Positions 24,687-32,690 of a stretch of DNA of 64,000 nt are shown in pieces (positions within the stretch are counted from its first letter, which is position 1; each line of letters begins with the position of its first letter). Position numbers and translations under genes: made by a program. The stretch spans positions 1 through 64,000 of the forward strand of contig CBDBIW010000004.1 of NCBI GenBank assembly GCA_965206015.1, read 5' to 3'. This DNA comes from JAJCYL01 sp965206015 (GTDB lineage: Bacteria > Bacteroidota > Bacteroidia > Cytophagales > Cyclobacteriaceae). The notes beneath the pieces were generated by a model. The model made no database searches, was not told the DNA's origin, and was given only the letters and a program-made list of their open reading frames with translations.

Positions 24687-25499
24687 ATGCAAGAAATTAG
24701 CGAAAAAAAACACACTAAGTATGGTGGTGCAAGTAAAAGAATGATTCAATTCCTTGAAAATAAAGGAATTAGCAGGTATAGTTTTTATAAAAAATTAAAA
24801 TTCTCTAATCGTTTTTTAGAAAGTAGTGAGAACATGGGTACTGATAGGGCGTGTAAAATTTTATCCTATTATCCAGAGATAAACCCTGCCTGGCTGCTCA
24901 TGGGCAGGGAACCTATGCGACTGGAAGAGGAAGAAAAGCCTTCGGCTGTGTCAGATCCTGCACCTGTATATAAAGGAGTGCCCGCAGCGTCGGTAAACAT
25001 CATCGAGATCAATCCGCAAGCGGCCAAAACCAATACACTGATAGCCGATGTACACGCCTCGGCAGGCTTCGGCAGCCTGATGGAAAGCACCAAAGCCCTG
25101 GAGCAGCTCCCCGCTATCCACCTGCCCAATGCTCCTGGGGGGCTAAATGTGGCCTTCCAGATCAATGGAGACAGCATGCACCCCACCATCCGCCACTTAG
25201 ATTTCGTGGCAGGCAATCAGATCAATGATGTAAATGATGTGAAAGACGGGTATACTTATATTATTGTAGAAGACACAGACGGGGTGCTTTGCAAGCGGCT
25301 CTATCGCCTGGGTGAAGACTGGCAGATCGTCTCCGATAACCCCGTCTACCCCCCGTACAACCGGGCAAAAAACCGTATCCTGGGTATTTTCAAGGCCTTC
25401 TGCCGCTGGTCGTATGATTTTAGAAACTACCACGATGACGTACGGGCAGATATCCAGCAGCTAAAAACCGACATTCAGCAGCTCAAAGGCAAAAAATAA
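24687..25499 (+). CDS. Phage repressor, S24 LexA/CI-like
   Basis: A 270-residue repressor. Residues 15-70 are a helix-turn-helix domain (MIQFLENKGISRYSFYKKLK, ending INPAWLLMGREPM). The S24 peptidase domain follows: a cleavage-like site VHASAGFG near 122-129, catalytic Ser163 in GDSMHP and Lys203 in VLCKRLY. So the protein is probably induced by RecA through self-cleavage, as for CI and LexA. The C-terminus adds a coiled-coil with ADIQQLKTDIQQLKGKK, possibly from a small duplication. It is transcribed away from the early operon. Confidence 0.9.
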   Translation: MQEISEKKHTKYGGASKRMIQFLENKGISRYSFYKKLKFSNRFLESSENMGTDRACKILSYYPEINPAWLLMGREPMRLEEEEKPSAVSDPAPVYKGVPAASVNIIEINPQAAKTNTLIADVHASAGFGSLMESTKALEQLPAIHLPNAPGGLNVAFQINGDSMHPTIRHLDFVAGNQINDVNDVKDGYTYIIVEDTDGVLCKRLYRLGEDWQIVSDNPVYPPYNRAKNRILGIFKAFCRWSYDFRNYHDDVRADIQQLKTDIQQLKGKK

Positions 25500-25686
25500 A
25501 ACAAATTGTACAGGTTTCTCCTGAGTCTATTTTAGATAGTTTTAATTTAACTATCTGGTAATCAGTATTTTAAATTAAATACTCATTCAATACTCAGGGG
25601 AAGTTATCGGAGGAATACCATTCAAAAGGGGGAAGTTCGGGCGTTTTATCTCCGTTTTTTGGCGTTTTAAGTCCAAAAAAGGGCAA

Positions 25687-25757
25687 TGGTTGTTCCTTTA
25701 TCACGTGATTTTCTCATGAAAGTGAACAACCATTTGAACAACCAATAAGAACAACCA
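25687..25757. repeat. GAACAACCA repeat cluster
   Basis: GAACAACCA occurs at 25724-25732, 25736-25744 and 25749-25757, spaced 12 and 13 bp, close to one helical turn. An inverted copy, TGGTTGTTC, is at 25687-25695. Between lies the palindrome ATCACGTGAT. The layout suggests a cooperative protein-binding site. Confidence 0.7.
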
Positions 25758-26017
25758 ATCCAAAAAACGGGAATTTTTGTATGTCGTTTTTTTATTGGGG
25801 GGTCACCTTATTTGCGTCAAAATCGCCCTTTATTGGTGTTTAAATTGCGTTTTTAGCCCTTTTTGGCTTTGCCCTTTTTATGTACTATTTGTTTTAGGGG
25901 GGGGGTACTTTTCACTGAATATCTACAAGGAGCGCAGTACACCCTTAAAAACATGGAATAATACAATTAATTAGCAATCCTTCTCTTCTATAAAATTGCA
26001 CTTTTCCAATATTCGCA

Positions 26018-26085
26018 TACGAAAACCATACACGACAACCACACGACAACCACACGACAACCATACGACAACCATACGACAAGCA
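26018..26085 (+). repeat. 11-bp iteron array
   Basis: Six copies of an 11-bp unit. TACGAAAACCA (26018), then after 2 bp CACGACAACCA at 26031, 26042 and 26053, TACGACAACCA at 26064 and TACGACAAGCA at 26075. The last form is found once more, exactly, at 26406-26416 near the phage end. A period of 11 bp puts all copies on the same DNA face. Confidence 0.9.
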
Positions 26086-26164
26086 CGGGATATTTCGTTA
26101 CATTCTGTATGGAGTGTCGCAGGATGTTCGGGGGTATTTACAGCAGACGGGCGGTATATTTGCG

Positions 26165-26206
26165 CTGGATGGGTGCTTTAGAAGGTTGGATGGATGCTTT
26201 AGAAGA
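26165..26206 (+). repeat. 21-bp tandem duplication
   Basis: Two 21-bp units with the shared parts TGGATG and TGCTTTAGAAG. They lie directly before the first 29-bp end repeat. Function unknown. Confidence 0.7.
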
Positions 26207-26234
26207 TCGCCCTTTGCAGGGTATCAGACGGCAT
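26206..26234 (+). repeat. 29-bp phage-end repeat, inner copy
   Basis: It has the core GGTATCAGACGGCAT and the leading part ATCGCC. It matches 26373-26401 with two mismatches and the same orientation. It begins about 230 bp from the phage end, comparable to an internal transposase site. Confidence 0.85.
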
Positions 26235-26250
26235 GTTGTAGCATATTAGG

Positions 26251-26340
26251 GTCATTCGCTCCCATTCGGTAAGATATGCGGCTCATTCAGGAGAGAAACC
26301 CCGTCATTCGATAGTCATTCACTACTCATTTATTCTCATT
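26251..26340 (+). repeat. Cluster of TCATTC boxes
   Basis: TCATTC or a close variant recurs at 26252, 26262 (CCATTC), 26283, 26304, 26315, 26325 and 26335. Most spacings are near 10 or 21 bp, i.e. one or two helical turns. It fills the space between the two 29-bp repeats. Confidence 0.6.
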
Positions 26341-26372
26341 TTTTCCCCTTTGTATGAGAATCATTTTCAAAA

Positions 26373-26401
26373 ATCGCCTTTTGCATGGTATCAGACGGCA
26401 T
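26373..26401 (+). repeat. 29-bp phage-end repeat, outer copy
   Basis: Second copy of the 29-bp repeat (core GGTATCAGACGGCAT), 35 bp inside the phage end. The exact iteron TACGACAAGCA follows at 26406. This is the best candidate for the terminal transposase-binding site. Confidence 0.85.
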
Positions 26402-26424
26402 TTCATACGACAAGCATATTTACA

Positions 26425-26446
26425 TCTCGTGTGACACCCCCTACAC
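26425..26446. other. Phage-host junction (immunity-end attachment)
   Basis: The + strand runs CTCGTGTGACA | CCCCCTACACC. The left part belongs to the phage (its reverse complement begins TGTCACACGAG, with the TG start typical of Mu-like ends). The right part is in frame with the FG-GAP repeats of the host gene. The exact base may shift by a few positions because the other junction is not in the window. Confidence 0.75.
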
Positions 26447-28580
26447 CGGTGCCGGTACTGGTATTCCTGAACACCGAAACGGAATTACTACTAAAATTCG
26501 CCACGGCCAGATCCGCCTTACCGTCACCATCCAGATCACCGATCGCTACTGAAAATGGATCTCCTCCTGTGTCAAAGTCCACATTGAGAGCAAATGACTT
26601 GTCATCAATAATGGAAGGTCCTGAAAAAGTCACCACAAAAGGTGCTGATGAATAAGCCAATAATCCGCCAGTGAGCACCGTTATAGGCTGGTAGCTCGCT
26701 CCCGGGGGAACGGTTACCGTGAGTATTGTTGTTGTGCCAGTGGATACGCTCGCCGGTGTCGCCCCGAAGAAAACAGCCGGTGTCGCATCAAAATTAGTCC
26801 CTGTGATGGTTACGGAAGTACCTACAGGACCACTTGCGGGGCTAAAGGAGGTGATAGTAGGAACATTCCGAGTAAACACATCCACAGTCACCGTCCAGTT
26901 CTGGGTGGTGATGCCATCTTGTGCGGTGACCGTGTAGATCACCGCACTGGAAAAATCATTGGCGGTGACCCCATTCTGTTGCGAAACAGTGCCTACCCTG
27001 GCAGTGGCACCCGCTGAAAGGGTGAAATCCGCAACAAGGGCGGACACGTCCGTGCCATAAACCACTTCCATGTCCACTGTATGATTGGCAGAATCAATTG
27101 TCGCAATGCCTGTTTGTGCCGCAAAAGAAAAAGCAGTTATGTCCGTTTCAGAGCTGGTATTTCTCAGCAGCACCGAGACGTTACTACTAATATAATTCGC
27201 CACGGCCAGATCCGCCTGCCCGTCACTGTTCAGATTGCCGATCACTACGGATTGTGGCCTCGATCCCGTGGCAAAGTCCGCTTTGGCGGCATAACTGATA
27301 TCACCGAGGCCGGTACTGGTGTTCCTTAGTATAGAGACGGTTTGGCCCAAATCATTCGCCACGGCCAAATCCGCCCTGCCGTCACCGTTCAGATCGCCGA
27401 TCACTACGGATCGTGAACCTGACCCTGTGTCAAAGTCCACTTTGGTGTCATAACTGATATCACCGAGGCCGGTACTGGTATTCCTGAAGACCGAGACGGT
27501 ACTGCTGCCAAAATTCGCCACTGCCAGATCCGTCTTGCCGTCGTCGTCCAGATCGCCGATCGCTACGGATTGTGGATTTGTTCCTGTGGTAAAGTCCACT
27601 TTGTCGGCATAACTGATGACACCGGTACTGGTATTCCTTAGGACCGAGACGGTATTGTCACCTCGGTTCGCCACTGCCAGATCCACCTTGCCGTCACCGT
27701 CCAGATCACCGATCGCTACGGATTGTGGTTTCGATCCCGTGGCAAAGTCCACTTTGGCGGCGTAACTGATGACTCCAGCGGCGGTACTGGTATTCCTGAA
27801 GACCGAGACGTTATTGCTGTTACTATTCGTCACGACCAGATCCGCCCTGCCATCACCGTCCAGATCGCCGATCGCTACTGAAAATGGACCTGTGCCTGTG
27901 CCAAAGTCCATTTTGGCGGCATAACTGATGGCACCAACGGTACTGGTATTCCTGAAGACCGAGACGGTATTGCTGGTACTATTCGCCACGGCCAAATCCG
28001 CCTTGCCGTCACCGTCCAGATCGCCGATCGCTACGGATTGTGGAAATGATCCTGTGGAAAAGTCCATTTTGGTGGCGTAACTGATAACACCGGCGGTACT
28101 GGTATTCCTTAGTACCGAGACGGAACCGCTGATCTGATTCGTCACGGCCAGATCCGTCTGCCCGTCACCGTCCAGATCACCGATTGCTGCGAATGTTGGC
28201 AAGACTCCTGTGGAAAAGTCTTCTCCGGGAGCGAATGACTTGTCATCAATAACGGCAGGGCCTGAAAAAGTCACCACAAAAGGTGCGAATGAATAAGCCT
28301 GTAAGCCATCAACGAGTACGGATACAGGCTGGTAGCTGGCCCCCAAAGGAACCGTTACGGTGAGTGTTGTCGTAGTGGCGGCAGATACACTGGCCTGTGT
28401 GGCCCCGAAGAAAACGGTATTGTTTGCCGGTGTCGCATCAAAATGAGTCCCTGTGATGGTTACCGTAGTGCCTACAGGGCCACTTGCGGGGCTAAAGGAG
28501 GTGATCGTGGGGACATCCTGGGCAAACAGTACAGTCTTTGCCAGGATCAGAATCGTGAAGAATATATATTTTGTCTGCAT
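26437..28580 (-). pseudogene. FG-GAP/IPT surface protein gene, 3' end cut off by prophage
   Basis: I choose the ATG at 28580: it gives a signal peptide (MQTKYIFFTILILAKTVLFA) with cleavage before QDVP; a longer upstream frame is implausible. Then come an IPT/TIG domain (PTITSFSPASGPVGTTVTIT), about eight FG-GAP/VCBS repeats (SVAIGDLDGDGKADLAVANS type, each about 50 residues with calcium-binding DxDGDG loops), a beta-sandwich (VDMEVVYGTDVSALVADFTL), a second IPT and the start of another FG-GAP. The pattern breaks at GTGVGG, and foreign codons lead to a TGA at 26403. The C-terminal sorting domain is missing. Confidence 0.88.
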
Positions 28581-28686
28581 GATATATTTTGTTTGTATGA
28601 TTTTCAAATAAATTTTACCGCAGCCAAGGTAGTATAAATGCTGAAGTATCAAAACAACTACAACTATACTTAATTTTAGCAGTGAA

Positions 28687-28945
28687 ATGAGAGATACAAC
28701 AGGAACACTTCTGGTAGCCTTCCTGGGGCTGATCGGAATAGAATTGATGCAGGGACGGATGGCAGTCATCGTTGGGGCCATCACCGTTATATTCATCGTC
28801 TTTAGAATCATCATGGGAATGAAGAAAGAGAAAAAGAGAGGCGAGCGGAAGAACATGCCAGAAGAGCGGAAGAACATGCCAGGCACGAGTTAGAGATGAA
28901 GCTCCTACAGAAAGAGTTAGGAGAAAAAGAGCGGAAAAAGCACTA
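28687..28945 (+). pseudogene. Small membrane protein gene with probable frameshift
   Basis: ATG at 28687 starts MRDTTGTLLVAFLGLIGIEL and a second hydrophobic segment MAVIVGAITVIFIVFRIIMG, then a charged tail that stops at 28893. In the next frame the charged tail continues (RRAEEHARHELEMKLLQKEL to a stop at 28945) as a typical coiled-coil end. So one base was probably gained or lost in the A/G-rich stretch after MKKEKK. A 21-bp tandem repeat (unit starting GAGCGGAAGAACATGCCA) sits at the spot. Two membrane helices plus coiled-coil, function unknown. Confidence 0.5.
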
Positions 28946-29231
28946 AAAAAAACAAAAATCAAGGCGTCCTTCAGACATATTTTGATCAAGATTAAAACCA
29001 ATTTCAGTAACATTGGTATAGCATTGGTATAACTTACTATACCAATTTGAAAAAAATTGGTATGAGGCAGCGTACCTCTGCACCGTAACCAACCCCGAAA
29101 AAGGGTTGGTAAAAAATATCCCAAATGGGAAAAAATGATTCATGCTTTTTTTCTCCCTATTGACATTTTTGCTCATTTGTGCTCCCGTCCCCCGACGATA
29201 GTCGGGCTAGAAAGAAACACAACGATTCACT
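28946..29231. other. Intergenic region with ATTGGTAT elements
   Basis: No gene is seen. ATTGGTAT occurs directly at 29012, 29023 and 29056 and inverted (ATACCAAT) at 29039; the first two are 11 bp apart. A shorter relative, AAACCAATTT, is at 28996. This looks like a regulator-binding cluster or a stem-loop (ATTGGTAT...ATACCAAT). Confidence 0.55.
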
Positions 29232-29249
29232 ATGAATGATCGTCAAAGC

Positions 29250-29875
29250 CCTTCCAAGGCTATTAAAATCCAATATCTCACCCGATACAGGCAAGACTCT
29301 CTATGGTTAAAAGTCTCCTGGAGACGCTTAAAACAACTCCTGCATGAGCGGGGTTCAAAACATTCCTTCCTGATGATGCTGGCAAGTGGCTGCACACTGG
29401 GTCGATCCGTTACACAGGGAGCAATCTCAGTACCAAACGCTTTGCCAAAGGTTTGCCCAAAGGCTTGACAATGCTTGCAGCAGGTGAGTAAGGCAAACGA
29501 ACAATGATCGTTTGTGAATCGCCCGTCGACGGTCTAAGCTATGCCGAATTGAAAGGCCTGAAAGATTACACGGTCATGGCGAGTTGTGGCCGACCATCCC
29601 AAGAGCAAATGAAGGCTTTGGAATCCCTTCGAAATGTTGATCGAAACAAGATTATTTTAGGCGACAATGACGCAGCAGGAAAACAGCTTACCTCCGAGTT
29701 TTCTCAAGTCCCGGGAAAAGGCTGCAAAATTGAATTTCCACAAGATCAATCCAAGGATTTTAACGACTTACTTCTTGGAGCAAAAACAGAGCCGGGGAGG
29801 TGGGATTTCGAGATGACGGAGAGACAGTATACAGACGTAAAAGGTAATCAAAACAGGGAAATAATTGAGTTATGA
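29250..29875 (+). pseudogene. Toprim-domain protein remnant (DUF3991/Toprim-like)
   Basis: One frame carries a coherent protein interrupted by two stops. Its pieces are SMVKSLLETLKTTPA, stop (TGA 29345), AGFKTFLPDDAGKWLHTGSI to LPKGLTMLAAGE, stop (TAA 29489), then from 29504 MIVCESPVDGLSYAELKGLK and KIILGDNDAAGKQL. The VCESPVDGLS and GDNDAAG parts are the Glu and DxD-type motifs of Toprim domains in plasmid/phage primase-like proteins of mobile elements. The gene is dead, and the beginning is missing. Confidence 0.65.
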
Positions 29876-29960
29876 AAAATGAGTGGAAAGACGTTAAGGT
29901 TTTATGAACATTCCCACCAGAAAACTTCCAAACCATTTCAACTTTATATAACTTTCGGGT

Positions 29961-31754
29961 GTGGATAATTTTGTTGTTTCAGCAAGAAAGTACCGGCCCC
30001 GGGGTTTTGAAGAAGTGGCGGGCCAGGGGCACATCACCACTACGCTGAAAAACGCCATCGACAACAATCAATTAGCCCAGGCACTGCTCTTCTGTGGTCC
30101 TCGTGGAGTAGGAAAAACCACCTGTGCCCGCATTCTGGCCAGACTGGTCAATGAGTTTGAATCAAAGGGGCCATTAGAAAATCTCAATACCCTTAACATC
30201 TATGAATTGGATGCGGCTTCCAATAATTCTGTTGAGGACATTCGTAATCTGATAGATCAAGTTCGTTATCCACCTCAGCAAGGGAAATACAAAGTCTACA
30301 TCATTGATGAGGTGCACATGTTGTCCAATCAGGCCTTTAATGCTTTTTTAAAGACCCTGGAGGAACCTCCCAGTTATGCCATTTTTATACTGGCTACTAC
30401 TGAAAAGCACAAAGTGATTCCCACCATCCTTTCGAGGTGTCAGATTTATGATTTTAATCGAATCGAAATTTCCGACATCAGTGGGCAATTACGGAGCATT
30501 GCTGAGAAGGAAGGAATTAAATATGAAGAAGAGGCACTTCATTTAATCGCTCAAAAAGCAGATGGTGCCCTTCGTGATGCTTTGTCCATCTTTGACTTGA
30601 TTGTTACCTTTTCTTCAGGTAACGAGATCACTTACAAGTCCACTATTGACAACCTTCACATCCTTGATCACGATTATTATTTCAAGGTGACCGATTACTG
30701 CCTGGCTGAAAAATTACCTGAAGTTATTTTAGTATTTGATGAGATTTTAAAAGAAGGTTTTGATGGGCACAATTTCATTGTTGGATTAAGTGAGCACTTT
30801 CGGGATTTGATGGTTTGCAAAGATGAAATCACCATTCCCCTGCTACAGGTAGCCAATTCTGTGAAAGAAAGATACCGACAACAGTCGCAGCAGGTGTCAA
30901 TGTCCTTTCTGTTGTCAGGTTTGAATATTCTCAATCAGTGTGACATCAACTATAAGACCAGTAAAAATCACCGACTCCATGTCGAATTGGCATTGATGAA
31001 GCTGGCTCATCTCAATGCCGCAGTTAGCTTGGCTAGTGTCTCTGCGCAAACCGCAGAAGCAAAAAAAAAAATTGAATTAAAGAAAGAAAAGAAGCCGGAG
31101 TCTTCCGAAAAGAATACGCCGGATCTTAGCTCGGAAGAGGCTTTTCCTGCGGAGGCCGTAGAACCTGAAGTTCCAACCGTCCCTGGTAAAGTAGAAGAGG
31201 AAGCCATGACTCCAGCGGAATCTTCTGAGCTCGAAGCAGCAGATCAGGTAATATCTGAAATTGCAAAGGAACCAGTACCTCTTGCCACAATTATTCCAAA
31301 AAAGAATACCACAAATGGTGTTAAGCAAACACCTAGTCTCAATATGCCGGATGATGAGGAAGAAGTCAGGGAAGAGGTTGTTGAAGACACCCCTTTTGAA
31401 GAAGCAGATCTTCTTAAAGCCTGGGATGATTTTTTCGAAAAAGAGAAGGATTCTTTAGCAGGGATTGAGACAATGATTTTGAAGAACAAGCCAGTTCTTA
31501 GGGAGAATCATGTACTGGAATTAACCATCAACAACGGAGTTGAGATCAATATCCTCAAGAAAATGGAGAAAAATCTGCTGGGATATTTACGGAATACGCT
31601 CAACAACACAGGAATCTCCATAAGTCATGTTATTAAAGAAGTAGAAGAGGGTGAGAATCTTTATACCGGTCAAGATAAGTTTAATGACATGGCCAAACGC
31701 AATCCCGTGCTTCAGCAATTAAAAGATCGGCTAGGGTTAGATACAGATTATTAA
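29961..31754 (+). CDS. dnaX: DNA polymerase III subunit gamma/tau
   Basis: A 597-residue clamp-loader subunit that starts at GTG (VDNFVVSARKYRP). Walker A CGPRGVGKTTCARIL at about 45-59, Walker B YIIDEVHMLS, sensor LATTEKHKVI and the arginine finger in PTILSRCQIYDF are all present. Between Walker A and NIYELDAASNN the four-cysteine zinc module of most DnaX proteins is absent. A long acidic, low-complexity stretch (about 360-480) links to a tau-like C-terminal domain. It loads the sliding clamp on primed DNA. Confidence 0.95.
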   Translation: MDNFVVSARKYRPRGFEEVAGQGHITTTLKNAIDNNQLAQALLFCGPRGVGKTTCARILARLVNEFESKGPLENLNTLNIYELDAASNNSVEDIRNLIDQVRYPPQQGKYKVYIIDEVHMLSNQAFNAFLKTLEEPPSYAIFILATTEKHKVIPTILSRCQIYDFNRIEISDISGQLRSIAEKEGIKYEEEALHLIAQKADGALRDALSIFDLIVTFSSGNEITYKSTIDNLHILDHDYYFKVTDYCLAEKLPEVILVFDEILKEGFDGHNFIVGLSEHFRDLMVCKDEITIPLLQVANSVKERYRQQSQQVSMSFLLSGLNILNQCDINYKTSKNHRLHVELALMKLAHLNAAVSLASVSAQTAEAKKKIELKKEKKPESSEKNTPDLSSEEAFPAEAVEPEVPTVPGKVEEEAMTPAESSELEAADQVISEIAKEPVPLATIIPKKNTTNGVKQTPSLNMPDDEEEVREEVVEDTPFEEADLLKAWDDFFEKEKDSLAGIETMILKNKPVLRENHVLELTINNGVEINILKKMEKNLLGYLRNTLNNTGISISHVIKEVEEGENLYTGQDKFNDMAKRNPVLQQLKDRLGLDTDY

Positions 31755-31844
31755 CGATAGTTTCATTTATGGAAATTAATATCCTGGTGATTTAGTGCCT
31801 TTGTGATTCAATCGCGGAGTCACCATGCCCAATAAACAAAGCTC

Positions 31845-32621
31845 ATGTCTCTTAAAATTACCATCATAGGAACCGGAAATGTAGCGTGGCATCTTGCGCC
31901 CGGGTTAGAGGGTGCAGGACATGTAATCAATGAGATTTATGGTCGATCAGAAGATAAGGCACTTCAAATCAGTAAGCACCTCTATAATCCCACCATTACC
32001 GAAAGCCTGGATTTTTCGCGAAGTGCCTCCTCTCTATTCATCATTGCTGTGACTGACAATGCCATTGAGTCCATCGCTTCAGAAATAGTTTTACCAGATG
32101 AAACAATGGCGGTACACACATCCGGATCCGTTTCAATGTCAACCCTGGAACTTACGGCCCTGGACCATATCGGTGTTCTGTATCCCCTCCAGACTTTTAG
32201 TAAGGAAAGTAGAATGAAATTTTCAGAAGTCCCTTTGTTGGTAGAATCTAACAGCGAGGAGGGCCAAGCGCAATTGCAGGAAATTGCCTCCACTTTGAGT
32301 TCAAAAGTTAGCGTGGTTAATTCTGAAGACCGTTTGCGGATACATTTGGCCGCAGTCTTTGCCAATAACTTTACCAATCACATGATTGACATTGCCAGTC
32401 GGTTGATGGACAATAACGACCTGGATTTTGAGATACTAAAACCTCTCATTCGGGAAACCATAGAAAAGGCACTCGATAAAAATCCATCAGAGGCTCAGAC
32501 TGGTCCGGTTATAAGGGAGGACACCGAGACTATACAAATGCATTTGGAACAGTTAGATTTCCGTCCCCGCTACCAGGAATTGTATCAATTGATTTCCGAG
32601 AGTATCATGGAGGGAAGGTAG
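31845..32621 (+). CDS. DUF2520 Rossmann-fold protein
   Basis: A 258-residue protein with an N-terminal NADP-binding Rossmann fold (KITIIGTGNVAWHLAPGLEG, GxGNVA motif) and the SGS loop AVHTSGSVSMSTL followed by GVLYPLQTFSK. The C-terminal helical domain contains AAVFANNFTNHMIDIA. This is the DUF2520 architecture, related to F420/NADP and hydroxyacid dehydrogenases. The substrate is unknown. It lies 90 bp after dnaX. An ACAATTCA/TGAATTGT dyad (32633-32657) follows the stop. Confidence 0.85.
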   Translation: MSLKITIIGTGNVAWHLAPGLEGAGHVINEIYGRSEDKALQISKHLYNPTITESLDFSRSASSLFIIAVTDNAIESIASEIVLPDETMAVHTSGSVSMSTLELTALDHIGVLYPLQTFSKESRMKFSEVPLLVESNSEEGQAQLQEIASTLSSKVSVVNSEDRLRIHLAAVFANNFTNHMIDIASRLMDNNDLDFEILKPLIRETIEKALDKNPSEAQTGPVIREDTETIQMHLEQLDFRPRYQELYQLISESIMEGR

Positions 32622-32690
32622 AATATAGACAAACAATTCAGGATAAAGATGAATTGTCTTGATGCTTGAATCTTTGCTTTTTATTCCAGG

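Larger units (their letters stand above)
1..26436. mobile_element. Mu-like transposable prophage (partial, one end in window)
   Basis: A contiguous block with a DDE transposase, a MuB-type ATPase, GemA, an S24 repressor, TerL with a GAAKST site, a DUF935-type portal, gpG and MuF homologues, protease-scaffold, sheath, tape measure and baseplate genes. This set is that of Mu-like phages. The immunity end is placed at 26436, where the strand reads 5'-TGTCACACGAGATG going into the phage and where an FG-GAP gene loses its repeat pattern. The other end is outside the window: a baseplate gene is still open at position 1. All large phage genes look intact, so the element may be functional. That is inference. 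Confidence 0.9.
25500..26436. other. Phage immunity-end region, no convincing gene
   Basis: These 937 bp lie between the repressor stop and the phage end and carry repeats rather than genes. Two dyads follow the repressor: AGATAGTT/AACTATCT (25534-25556) and AGTATTT/AAATACT (25564-25583), perhaps a weak terminator. GAACAACCA recurs three times with an inverted copy. ATCACGTGAT is a perfect palindrome (25700-25709). A G run of 9-10 lies near 25896. Beyond it are iterons, CATTC boxes and two 29-bp repeats. An open frame at 25777-25974 is of unusual composition and not accepted. Confidence 0.7.

Noticed and set aside
25534..25583. Strong terminator after the repressor gene
   Set aside because: The two dyads are A+T-only stems without a T run; noted as dyads only.
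25777..25974. Possible 65-codon gene in the phage-end region
   Set aside because: Hydrophobic, Cys/Phe/Trp-rich composition from T-rich DNA, spans a G homopolymer, no ribosome site and no neighbour support.
26018..26085. CRISPR-like array
   Set aside because: Unit of 11 bp without spacers, and no cas gene in the window. It is an iteron array.
28581..28886. N-terminal extension of the FG-GAP protein
   Set aside because: The extension would put 100 odd residues before a clean signal peptide.
28615..29124. Leftward 169-codon frame
   Set aside because: Antisense of the small membrane-protein gene and the repeat cluster; composition is poor and no family pattern is seen.
29232..29468. 78-codon rightward frame beginning at 29232
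   Set aside because: Different frame from the coherent Toprim-type protein in the same DNA; treated as a shadow of the pseudogene.
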